From NCBI GenBank assembly GCA_017537045.1, contig JAFYLN010000093.1, positions 1 through 5,682 of the forward strand: a stretch of 5,682 nucleotides of DNA. The letters run 5' to 3'. Position 1 is the first letter of the stretch. Each line of letters opens with the position of its first letter. Positions 1 to 5,682 of the stretch are shown in pieces. The DNA is from Oscillospiraceae bacterium (GTDB taxonomy: Bacteria; Bacillota_A; Clostridia; Oscillospirales; Oscillospiraceae). The notes beneath the pieces were generated by a model, which was not told the DNA's origin, did not search any database, and worked only from the letters and a program-made list of their open reading frames with translations. Made by a program: the position numbers and the translations under genes.

Positions 1-1
1 A

Positions 2-181
2 GACTGCGACGGCGAATGGGGCGAGATTTCATTTGATTTTGAGAATGGCACAGCGGAGATCCTCCGGCTTGCCGATTGGGACACGATGAAAACAAATCGC
101 TTTGCGAACAAGGCAATAGCCTATCTTCTGAACTGTGAGAATGAGAAGCTACCAAAAGAAACTATGCTGGCATTTGAATAA
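2..181 (+). CDS. 3' end of a small unrecognised protein gene (partial)
   Basis: An open frame runs in from the left edge and gives 59 residues before a TAA stop at 179-181. The visible part starts DCDGEWGEIS and ends ETMLAFE. It is acidic, contains several Trp and Phe residues, and has no membrane segment or signal peptide, so a soluble cytoplasmic protein is likely. I do not recognise a family with confidence. It has the look of the small DUF proteins carried on Clostridia accessory elements, but that is an impression only. The stop lies 16 bp before the response regulator ATG and no terminator intervenes, so the regulator and kinase could be co-transcribed with this gene. The frame is supported by its uninterrupted length and by ending just ahead of a good ribosome binding site for the next gene. 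The N-terminus is outside the window. Confidence 0.6.
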   Translation, partial: DCDGEWGEISFDFENGTAEILRLADWDTMKTNRFANKAIAYLLNCENEKLPKETMLAFE

Positions 182-197
182 CGAGGGAGTGAGATAC

Positions 198-875
198 ATG
201 GAACAATTATTGATTATTGAAGATGATATAGGTTTGAATCTGGGGCTGAGTAAAGCACTGAAAGCAGATGACCGTCAGATTATTTCCTGCCACGATCTAA
301 AAGCGGCAAGAGAACAACTGCTTTGTGGTAGTGTATCTCTGATCCTCTTAGACATAAATCTGCCGGATGGCAATGGGCTTGATTTGCTGAAAGAAATCAA
401 AGGAAAAACACCGGATATTCCAGTAATTCTGCTGACTGCCAACGATACAGATATGGATATTGTAGATGGATTGGAACGAGGTGCTGACGACTACATTACC
501 AAGCCTTTTTCTCTTTCAGTTTTGCGTGCAAGGGTGAATACCCAATTACGAAAACGCACATCCATCCCCAAAAACACACCGATTCATATAGATCATTTTT
601 GTTTTGACTTTGGAACTATGACTTTTTGTGTAGGGGATACCAAAGTTGAATTGAGCAAAACAGAGCAGAAATTGCTGCATCTGCTTGTTGAAAACCGTGG
701 TCGGATAATGACCCGTGGAGACCTTGTAGACCGAATCTGGACAGACGGCGCAGAATACGTGGATGAAAATGCCCTGTCTGTTACGATTAAGCGTCTGAGG
801 GATAAACTTGGCGCACAGGAATATATCAAGACTGTTTATGGAATCGGGTATAGCTGGGTAAAGAAAGATGAATGA
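198..875 (+). CDS. OmpR/PhoB-family response regulator
   Basis: This 225-residue protein is the usual length for an OmpR/PhoB-type regulator. The receiver domain (about 2-115) shows the acidic pocket D9-D10, the phosphoacceptor D52 in LLDINLPDGNG, the switch residue T80 in LLTAN, Y99, and K102 in TKPF. A short linker leads to a winged-helix DNA-binding domain (about 129-222), with the recognition helix near DENALSVTIKRLRDKL and the C-terminal hairpin IKTVYGIGYSW. An in-frame ATG at 135 is possible, but the ATG at 198 is preferred: it follows an AGGGAG ribosome binding site (184-189) at 8 nt, and MEQLLIIEDD is the canonical receiver start. The stop overlaps the kinase start by 8 bp, indicating translational coupling. 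Known of the family: phosphorylated dimers bind direct repeats spaced 10-11 bp. Inferred: the target is the tandem repeat at 1806-1826 upstream of the transporter genes. Confidence 0.96.
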   Translation: MEQLLIIEDDIGLNLGLSKALKADDRQIISCHDLKAAREQLLCGSVSLILLDINLPDGNGLDLLKEIKGKTPDIPVILLTANDTDMDIVDGLERGADDYITKPFSLSVLRARVNTQLRKRTSIPKNTPIHIDHFCFDFGTMTFCVGDTKVELSKTEQKLLHLLVENRGRIMTRGDLVDRIWTDGAEYVDENALSVTIKRLRDKLGAQEYIKTVYGIGYSWVKKDE

Positions 876-1767
876 GATAGGAATTACGATCATACTGCTG
901 TGTTTTTTGGCGGCAGCAGTTATTGTATTGTGGAATAGAAGAAAAGCCAGAAAAACAATGGATACAATCGAAAAGATGTTGGATGCTGCAATGGAGGGCT
1001 CATTTTCTGAAAGCACCTTTGATGAAAGCAAGCTGTCTGCATTGGAAACGAAGTTTGCACATTACCTGTCCGCAGCAGAAACTTCTTCTCGCAATGTAGC
1101 TCAGGAAAAAGATAGAATTAAATCCCTGATTGCAGATATTTCGCATCAAACAAAAACGCCGATTGCAAACCTGCTACTATACAGCGAACTCTTGATGGAA
1201 GAAGATCTTCCTGCATCGGCAAAAGCGAATGTGGATGCGCTATACAATCAGTCGGAGAAATTGCGATTTTTGATTGATTCGCTTGTAAAGCTGTCCCGGC
1301 TGGAGAATGGAATTATTTCTCTGTCACCGCAGCGCACGGCATTACAGCCACTGCTTCAAGGTATTGCAGAACAATATGCTGCCAAAGCTGCTGAAAAAGG
1401 GTTGTCTTTGCAACTGCATGATACAGATATTTCTGCTACCTTTGATATGAAATGGACAGCGGAAGCACTGGCTAATATTGTAGACAACGCCATCAAATAT
1501 ACAGAGCATGGCGTAATCACGATTTCTGCTGTAAGCTATGAAATGTTTGCGAGGATTGATGTATCAGATACTGGCGCAGGTATCTCAGAAAGTGAGCAAT
1601 CAAAGATATTTGCCCGCTTTTATCGTTCAAAGATAGTGCGGGAACAGGAAGGTGTTGGCATCGGCTTGTATTTGGCTCGACAAATCACATCCGGTGAGGG
1701 TGGTTATATCAAGGTTGCCTCCGTTCCCGGAAAAGGAAGCACGTTTTCCGTATTCCTGCCGAAATAA
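868..1767 (+). CDS. Sensor histidine kinase, single membrane span, no sensor domain
   Basis: This 299-residue membrane-bound kinase is the partner of the regulator just upstream. One hydrophobic segment (about 4-22) is followed by a basic stretch (NRRKARK), which should place everything after it in the cytoplasm. A helical linker (about 27-85) leads to the dimerisation helix with phospho-acceptor H93 in ISHQTKTP. The ATP-binding domain shows the N box NIVDNAIKY (203-211), the G1 box DTGAG (234-238), the F-box region IFARFYRS (247-254) and the G2 box GVGIGLYLAR (262-271). All catalytic motifs are intact, so it should be active. It is shorter than typical transporter-linked kinases, which have two spans and a short outer loop. 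There is no room for an extracellular sensor. The start ATG overlaps the regulator stop, and the next ATG at 872 leads straight to a stop. Inferred: it senses within the membrane or via the neighbouring permease. Confidence 0.95.
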   Translation: MNEIGITIILLCFLAAAVIVLWNRRKARKTMDTIEKMLDAAMEGSFSESTFDESKLSALETKFAHYLSAAETSSRNVAQEKDRIKSLIADISHQTKTPIANLLLYSELLMEEDLPASAKANVDALYNQSEKLRFLIDSLVKLSRLENGIISLSPQRTALQPLLQGIAEQYAAKAAEKGLSLQLHDTDISATFDMKWTAEALANIVDNAIKYTEHGVITISAVSYEMFARIDVSDTGAGISESEQSKIFARFYRSKIVREQEGVGIGLYLARQITSGEGGYIKVASVPGKGSTFSVFLPK

Positions 1768-1785
1768 CATCAATTTTTTCAAAAC

Positions 1786-1794
1786 TGTTAGAAT
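1786..1794 (+). promoter_or_regulatory. Possible extended -10 promoter element
   Basis: TGTTAGAAT matches an extended -10 (TGnTAnAAT) 18 bp after the kinase stop. No good -35 lies 17 bp upstream. If used, transcription would start near 1801 and the leader would contain the whole hairpin at 1837-1881, making that hairpin an attenuator. It competes with the -10 candidate at 1834. Confidence 0.3.
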
Positions 1795-1805
1795 TCATTT
1801 CCCGC

Positions 1806-1826
1806 TGGAAAGAATGTGGAAAGAAT
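1806..1826 (+). repeat. Tandem direct repeat, likely response-regulator binding site
   Basis: Two perfect copies of TGGAAAGAAT (1806-1815 and 1817-1826) sit head to tail with a period of 11 bp, one helical turn. OmpR/PhoB-type regulators are known to bind two such half-sites as a head-to-tail dimer. The repeat lies in the gap between the kinase and ATPase genes and covers the -35 position for the -10 candidate at 1834-1839, the arrangement seen at PhoB-type activated promoters. I saw no other copy in the window. The binding role is inferred from repeat geometry and position. Confidence 0.65.
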
Positions 1827-1833
1827 CCTATGC

Positions 1834-1839
1834 GATAAT
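1834..1839 (+). promoter_or_regulatory. Possible -10 of the transporter promoter
   Basis: GATAAT resembles a sigma-A -10 (TATAAT). It lies 7 bp downstream of the tandem repeat. The hexamer 17 bp upstream (AGAATG) is a poor -35, as expected for a promoter that depends on an activator. Transcription would begin near 1846, inside the left arm of the hairpin at 1837-1881. This is a pattern-based assignment only. Confidence 0.4.
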
Positions 1840-1885
1840 CTGTATGTATCAAAGGATGATTTCTTTGCATACATACAGATTTTTT
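1837..1885 (+). terminator. Rho-independent terminator or attenuator before the ABC genes
   Basis: The left arm at 1837-1854 pairs with the right arm at 1863-1881. The stem has 18 base pairs, with a single bulged C at 1868 and an 8-nt loop (1855-1862). The outer 13 bp (AATCTGTATGTAT with ATACATACAGATT) are perfect. A run of six T (1880-1885) follows immediately, and the GGAGG site for the ATPase gene starts 4 bases later. The structure should stop transcripts running in from the regulator and kinase genes, or attenuate a transcript starting upstream of it. Its left arm overlaps a candidate -10/start region. Confidence 0.8.
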
Positions 1886-1902
1886 CATGGAGGTACTTGT
1901 TT

Positions 1903-2574
1903 ATGGAAATTTTACAGGCAAAAAACCTGAGAAAAATTTATGGCTCCGGTAATAATGCGGTTCACGCACTGGATGGAGTGGATTTAAGTGTACAGAAAGG
2001 CGAATTTGTGGCGATTGTCGGCACATCCGGCTCCGGCAAGTCCACCCTGCTGCATATGCTTGGCGGTCTGGATCGACCCACAGATGGAGTGGTTTCTGTT
2101 GATGGACAGGATATTTTCTCCCTGAAGGAGGAAGCGCTGACCATTTTCCGCCGCAGAAAGATCGGCTTCGTATTCCAGAGCTACAATCTCGTCCCGGTGC
2201 TGAATGTGTATGAAAACATTGTTCTTCCCATTGAGCTGGACGGCGGTAAGATCAACAAGGATTTTATTGAGCAGATCGTACAGACACTCGGACTGGAGAA
2301 AAAGCTGGATGCTCTGCCCAATCAGCTTTCCGGTGGTCAACAGCAGCGAGTAGCCATTGCCCGTGCACTGGCGGCAGCTCCGGCTATCATCCTTGCTGAC
2401 GAACCGACAGGCAATCTGGATTCCAAGACCAGCCAGGATGTATTGAGCCTTTTGAAAGTCACCAGTCAAAAGTTCGCCCAGACAATCGTAATGATTACGC
2501 ACAACGAAGAAATTGCGCAGATGGCAGACCGCATTATCCGTATCGAAGATGGACGGATCGTCACCAAGAACTAA
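1903..2574 (+). CDS. ABC transporter ATP-binding protein (MacB/LolD-like)
   Basis: This 223-residue cytoplasmic ATPase would power the permease encoded next. All motifs are present: Walker [10 protein letters not shown] (40-48), Q-loop Q92 in VFQSYNL, signature LSGGQQQ (142-148), Walker B IILADEP (162-168, catalytic E167), D-loop NLDS (171-174) and H-loop H200 in MITHN. The length and the FQSYNLVP and EPTGNLDS signatures are typical of the MacB/LolD/SalX group, which works with FtsX-like permeases. An upstream in-frame ATG at 1816 would add 29 residues but would begin before the hairpin. The ATG at 1903 is preferred because it follows GGAGG (1889-1893) at 9 nt and begins the standard [14 protein letters not shown]. 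The gene is followed 15 bp later by the permease start. Substrate specificity lies in the permease and cannot be read from this protein. Confidence 0.96.
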   Translation: MEILQAKNLRKIYGSGNNAVHALDGVDLSVQKGEFVAIVGTSGSGKSTLLHMLGGLDRPTDGVVSVDGQDIFSLKEEALTIFRRRKIGFVFQSYNLVPVLNVYENIVLPIELDGGKINKDFIEQIVQTLGLEKKLDALPNQLSGGQQQRVAIARALAAAPAIILADEPTGNLDSKTSQDVLSLLKVTSQKFAQTIVMITHNEEIAQMADRIIRIEDGRIVTKN

Positions 2575-2589
2575 CGGGAGGTGACGAAG

Positions 2590-5238
2590 ATGAATGTCAA
2601 GAACAGAAAATGTATTCGAAAATTGAGTTGGCGTTCTTTATGGGCATCCCGTAAGCGCAACATCATTGCAATCATCGCCATTGCCTTGACTGCGCTGCTA
2701 TTTACCTCGCTGTTTACCATCGTAATGTCCATCAATTCCAGCTATGAGAATTACACCTTCCGCCAGGTGGGCGGCTACAGCCACGGTACCTTTAAGGAAG
2801 TGACCCAAGAGCAGGCACAGGCCATTGCCGGCCATCCCAAGGTGAAGGCTGTGGGTGTACGCACCACGATCGGATTCATGGACAGCGGCGTTTTTGCGAA
2901 AGTCCCTGCGGAAGTCAGCTGCATGGACGAAAACTGCACCCAATGGAGTTTCGCAGAACCCACAACCGGACATATGCCCCAAAGCGGGAAAGAAATCACC
3001 ATGGACACGGCAGCACTGAAGCTGCTGGGCATTCAGCCGGAGCTGGGAACGAAAATTACACTGACCTATACCGTGGGCGACCAAAACCAGCTGTCCTACG
3101 AGAAAACGGACACTTTCACCCTGGTTGGCTGGTGGGATTATGATGATATCTGCCCTGTTCACTATGTAAACATTTCCGAAGAATACGCCCGCGCAGTGGA
3201 AGCCGAGGGCATGGCCGCGGGAATGGCCCCCTTCCGCACCGACCTGAATGTGATGATGGCATCCAGCCTGGATATTCGGGGACAGATGGAGCAGGTAGAT
3301 CTGGATCTTGGCTATACCTGGGAGACCCGGGGAGAAGAAAACAGTGTCCGCATTGGTGTAAACTGGGGCTATACCTCTGCACAGTTGGGAGAAAGCATAG
3401 ATGCAACAACACTGATTGCAATTATCGCTTTCCTTGCATTGGTGATCTTTACAGGCTATCTGATTATCTACAACATTTTTCAGATTTCCGTTACAGGGGA
3501 TATTCGATTCTATGGCTTGCTGAAAACCATTGGTGTTACGCCCCGGCAACTGAAACGCATTATCCGCCAGCAGGCACTGTTTTTGTGTATTGTAGGCATT
3601 CCCGTTGGATTACTGTTGGGATATGGTGTCGGTGCATCTCTGACTCCAGTCGTAATGGCACAAACCACTTTTGGTGTCGGAGTTTCTACCGTCAGCACTT
3701 CACCGTTGATTTTCTTTGCATCTGCTCTGTTTGCGCTAATTACAGTTTTGCTGTCCTGCGCCCGCCCGGGGAAGATTGCTTCAAAAGTTTCTCCGGTGGA
3801 AGCTACAAAGTATACGGAAATTGTAAAAAGCAAAAAGAAACAACGCACCACCCGTGGCGCAAAAGTACATCAAATGGCTTTTGCCAATTTGGGGCGAAAT
3901 AAAAGAAAGACGGCTCTTGTGGTTATCTCTCTTTCACTATCTGTGGTGCTTCTCAATATGCTGGTCACTTTTACCGGGGGCTTTGATATGGAAAAGTATC
4001 TGGCCAAACTGACCTGTGCTGACTTTATAGTAAGCTCTACGGACTATTTCCGTTACAACTATTCCAGCAGTTATATTTCGCAGGAACAAATTGAGCAAAT
4101 CGAAGGGAATACCGCTCCGTCCCTGTCCGGTTGTGGTTATACGCTGACCGGTTATTTTCCATATGGCTGGATGAGCGAGGAGCACTGGCTGCAGGACATG
4201 ATGCACTTTACTTCCGAGGAAAATGCAAGAGCCATGTTGGAACAGAGCAATCGTCGTGGTGATCTTGTGGGGCAGAGTGCCATGATGGAAGGCTTGGATG
4301 ATTCCTTGTTTGATAAATTGACTGTGGTAGAGGGCGACATATCTCCTATGTTCCAAAAAGATACAAATGCTATCGCTGTTGTAGTTAATACAGATGATTA
4401 CGGAAATGTGGGCAATCTTGATTTTTACCCTCCTGTAGGTTCAACCCAGACCATTACCTATATTGACGAAGGGTATTACATCGACAGCCGCACTGGCAAT
4501 CTTTGTGATGAAAATACGCCTGCGGAATATGTGCAGCTTCAGCTTTCTTCCAGCCATGATGTAGATTATACAGTTTGTGCTTATGTCATAGTGCCATACT
4601 CCATGAGCTCCCGTCATTATTCAACAGGCTATAGTTTTGTGCTTCCCATCGAGAAACTCAATCATGACAGCGAGCATGAAAGTATTCCGATGTTTTACCT
4701 GTTTGACACGCCCGATGATATAAGCGAAGCATCTGCGGAGAATTACCTTGCTGATTTGACTGCTGACAATTTGTCCGGATTGATGTATGAAAGCAAAGCA
4801 ACACTCCGGGCGGAATTTGAGGGCTTCCAGACCATGTTCCTGTTGCTGGGCGGACTGCTCTGCGCCATCATTGGGCTTATAGGTGTTCTGAATTTCTTCA
4901 ATGCCATTATGACTGGGATTCTTTCCCGGAAAAGAGAATTTGCGGTATTACAGGCAGTAGGTATGACCAACAAACAGTTGAAAGCCATGTTGATCTACGA
5001 AGGATTGTTTTATTCACTCAGTTCCGCTGTAGCAGCACTTGCACTTTCTTTCATACTGAATCCTTTGGTTGGTGATCTTCTGGAGAATATGTTCTGGTTC
5101 TTCAGTGCGAAGTTTACAATCGTTCCTGTTTTGCTTGCTATACCGGTATTTGCTCTGCTGGGATGGCTGATTCCTTACGCTATGTATGCCCACGCTGCCA
5201 AATATAGCATTGTGGAGCAGTTAAGGGATACTCAATAA
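2590..5238 (+). CDS. FtsX-like ABC transporter permease with two extracellular domains
   Basis: This 882-residue integral membrane protein is the partner of the ATPase just upstream. By eye it has eight hydrophobic spans at about 25-47, 273-297, 328-356, 372-391, 441-462, 748-772, 803-826 and 843-867. Two large extracytoplasmic domains lie at about 50-270 and 463-745. The two FtsX-like regions (about 275-400 and 750-875) each contain a matching cytoplasmic helix segment, RFYGLLKTIGVTPRQLKRI and REFAVLQAVGMTNKQLKAM. The 4+4 plan resembles two fused MacB/LolC-type halves. It differs from BceB permeases, which have ten spans and one large domain. A GTG at 2581 is in frame, but it lies within the ribosome binding site GGGAGGTGA (2576-2584), so the ATG at 2590, 6 nt downstream of that site, is the better start. 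GC falls sharply near 3400. Likely role: mechanotransmission or export of a peptide or lipid-like compound; substrate unknown. Confidence 0.94.
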   Translation: MNVKNRKCIRKLSWRSLWASRKRNIIAIIAIALTALLFTSLFTIVMSINSSYENYTFRQVGGYSHGTFKEVTQEQAQAIAGHPKVKAVGVRTTIGFMDSGVFAKVPAEVSCMDENCTQWSFAEPTTGHMPQSGKEITMDTAALKLLGIQPELGTKITLTYTVGDQNQLSYEKTDTFTLVGWWDYDDICPVHYVNISEEYARAVEAEGMAAGMAPFRTDLNVMMASSLDIRGQMEQVDLDLGYTWETRGEENSVRIGVNWGYTSAQLGESIDATTLIAIIAFLALVIFTGYLIIYNIFQISVTGDIRFYGLLKTIGVTPRQLKRIIRQQALFLCIVGIPVGLLLGYGVGASLTPVVMAQTTFGVGVSTVSTSPLIFFASALFALITVLLSCARPGKIASKVSPVEATKYTEIVKSKKKQRTTRGAKVHQMAFANLGRNKRKTALVVISLSLSVVLLNMLVTFTGGFDMEKYLAKLTCADFIVSSTDYFRYNYSSSYISQEQIEQIEGNTAPSLSGCGYTLTGYFPYGWMSEEHWLQDMMHFTSEENARAMLEQSNRRGDLVGQSAMMEGLDDSLFDKLTVVEGDISPMFQKDTNAIAVVVNTDDYGNVGNLDFYPPVGSTQTITYIDEGYYIDSRTGNLCDENTPAEYVQLQLSSSHDVDYTVCAYVIVPYSMSSRHYSTGYSFVLPIEKLNHDSEHESIPMFYLFDTPDDISEASAENYLADLTADNLSGLMYESKATLRAEFEGFQTMFLLLGGLLCAIIGLIGVLNFFNAIMTGILSRKREFAVLQAVGMTNKQLKAMLIYEGLFYSLSSAVAALALSFILNPLVGDLLENMFWFFSAKFTIVPVLLAIPVFALLGWLIPYAMYAHAAKYSIVEQLRDTQ

Positions 5239-5255
5239 ATACCAACAACGAAAAA

Positions 5256-5287
5256 CAGCCCTCTGCCAACGAAAAGGCAGAGGGCTG
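5256..5287 (-). terminator. Rho-independent terminator of the minus-strand small gene
   Basis: A perfect 12-bp stem (CAGCCCTCTGCC at 5256-5267 with GGCAGAGGGCTG at 5276-5287) closes an 8-nt loop. Read on the minus strand it is followed by TTTTTCGTTGTTGG, a proper T-run, and it starts 4 bases after the stop of the minus-strand gene. On the plus strand no T-run follows, so it is at best a weak end for the permease transcript, whose stop is 17 bp upstream. Confidence 0.85.
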
Positions 5288-5291
5288 AATG

Positions 5292-5537
5292 TCAATCTAA
5301 GGGTCTATATTCAGTTACGGTTTTCAGATACGTTCCCGGATCGCCATTCAAGATAAGGTCTGCATACCCAATCGGATCATTGTAAATCAGATAGTCCAGT
5401 TCTGACCGTTCGTACATATTACGAGCAACCTCGTTCTCAACGGCGATAGTGTCAATCGCAATCATTCTGCCATCGGTGAATTTCAGTTCAACACAGCAGT
5501 TATCCATATTGTAGGCGCAAGATATTAAGGTTTTCAT
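5292..5537 (-). CDS. Small DUF6061-like protein of unknown function
   Basis: This 81-residue acidic, soluble protein begins MKTLISCAYNMDNCCVEL and ends TVTEYRPLD. From memory the whole sequence resembles the DUF6061 family, short proteins of unknown function common in Clostridia and often seen in accessory or integrative-element regions. No catalytic motif, metal site or membrane segment is visible. Three cysteines (C7, C14, C15) lie near the N-terminus. An in-frame ATG at 5621 would add 28 residues, but that extension reads through the hairpin at 5570-5609. The ATG at 5537 has GGAGG (5544-5548 on the plus strand) 6 nt upstream and is clearly better. The gene converges on the permease gene and has its own terminator immediately after the stop, so it is an independent unit, not part of the transporter operon. 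Confidence 0.82.
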   Translation of the reverse strand: MKTLISCAYNMDNCCVELKFTDGRMIAIDTIAVENEVARNMYERSELDYLIYNDPIGYADLILNGDPGTYLKTVTEYRPLD

Positions 5538-5569
5538 AGTTGTCCTCCATAATTTGTGATATAAATGGA

Positions 5570-5609
5570 AAATCCCGTCTGATTTCCTGTTAGAAATCAG
5601 ACGGGATTT
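5570..5609 (-). terminator. Long perfect hairpin upstream of the small minus-strand gene
   Basis: Arms 5570-5586 and 5593-5609 (AAATCCCGTCTGATTTC and its complement) form a perfect 17-bp stem with a 6-nt loop. On the minus strand the stem runs into ATTTTCCATTT, a modest T-run, so it could terminate a gene entering from the right edge. It ends only about 20 bases before the ribosome binding site of the 81-residue gene, so an attenuator or leader role is also possible. On the plus strand no T-run follows. Confidence 0.6.
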
Positions 5610-5635
5610 GTCCGTATGCACCCCGGAAACCGTCA

Positions 5636-5678
5636 GCTAACAGTTGATAAGTAAATTAGTTCCTTATCACTGTTAAGC
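5636..5678. repeat. Imperfect inverted repeat near the right edge
   Basis: Arms 5636-5651 (GCTAACAGTTGATAAG) and 5663-5678 (CTTATCACTGTTAAGC) can pair over 15 bp with two single-base bulges (T45-type at 5645 and A at 5676), around an AT-rich 11-nt centre. No T-run follows the stem on the minus strand, and the plus side is cut by the window edge, so it does not read as a terminator. It could be an operator or a recombinase/relaxase site, or it may be fortuitous. The bases between this repeat and the hairpin at 5570-5609 hold nothing else I can support. Confidence 0.45.
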
Positions 5679-5682
5679 CAAG

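Noticed and set aside
546..1031. Minus-strand open frame of 161 codons across the regulator/kinase junction
   Set aside because: It lies antisense to two motif-complete genes and has no recognisable product.
1729..1751. CGGAAAA/TTTTCCG inverted repeat near the end of the kinase gene, upstream of a T-run at 1773-1778
   Set aside because: The stem is short and lies within conserved coding sequence, and about 20 bases separate it from the T-run, so it is not a credible terminator.
2698..3549. Long minus-strand open frame of 283 codons inside the permease gene
   Set aside because: It is antisense to a well-supported coding region; the product is rich in Cys, His and Gly with no domain, and it has no ribosome binding site context. 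It is a shadow of the GC-rich coding strand.
1903..5238. Assignment of the transporter as a BceAB-type bacitracin/lantibiotic resistance system
   Set aside because: The permease has eight spans and two large outer domains, and the kinase lacks the BceS two-span sensor. A resistance role is possible but this specific family assignment is not supported.
5500..5550. A 16-codon minus-strand upstream ORF starting at the ATG at 5550 and overlapping the small gene start
   Set aside because: No ribosome binding site precedes it; the ATG merely borders the GGAGG of the main gene.
5292..5621. 109-residue version of the minus-strand small protein starting at 5621
   Set aside because: The extra 28 residues are encoded across the perfect hairpin at 5570-5609 and lack a good ribosome binding site, whereas the start at 5537 has GGAGG at 6 nt.
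5633..5680. Possible C-terminal end of a minus-strand gene (WLNSDKELIYLSTVS then TGA) entering from the right edge and followed by the 5570-5609 hairpin
   Set aside because: Only 15 codons are visible, with no recognisable motif. The placement before a terminator-like hairpin is suggestive but not enough to call.

Overview
The window looks like DNA from a low-to-mid GC Firmicute, most likely a gut-type Clostridium relative (Lachnospiraceae/Oscillospiraceae). The reasons are strong GGAGG-type ribosome binding sites, compact same-strand genes, and a two-component system placed beside an ABC transporter of the FtsX/MacB class. The small flanking proteins look like those of Clostridia accessory or integrative elements. 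That last point rests on remembered resemblance, not on a search.

Layout. Bases 2-181 hold the 3' end of an unrecognised small gene, 16 bp before a response regulator gene (198-875, OmpR type). Its stop overlaps the start of a short histidine kinase gene (868-1767). A 135-bp regulatory gap follows (1768-1902). It carries a perfect tandem direct repeat (TGGAAAGAAT, period 11), two possible -10 elements and a long hairpin with a T-run. Next come an ABC ATPase gene (1903-2574) and an 882-residue FtsX-like permease gene (2590-5238). Converging on the permease from the minus strand is a small DUF6061-like gene (5292-5537), which has its own terminator at 5256-5287. The last 145 bases contain a 17-bp perfect hairpin and an imperfect inverted repeat, with no convincing gene.

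How it likely works. The permease has eight predicted membrane spans and two large extracytoplasmic domains, and with the ATPase forms a MacB/LolCDE-type (type VII) ABC transporter. The kinase has one N-terminal membrane span and essentially no extracellular domain. The simplest model is therefore that the stimulus (perhaps a peptide or other envelope-active compound) is read through the transporter or within the membrane. The kinase then phosphorylates D52 of the regulator, which binds the 11-bp tandem repeats and activates the transporter promoter. The hairpin in the gap would block read-through from the regulator/kinase transcript. The substrate is unknown.

The most noteworthy points are the promoter/terminator overlap in the 1768-1902 gap, the almost sensorless kinase, and a sharp GC drop inside the permease gene near base 3400, exactly at the junction between its first extracellular domain and its second membrane span.
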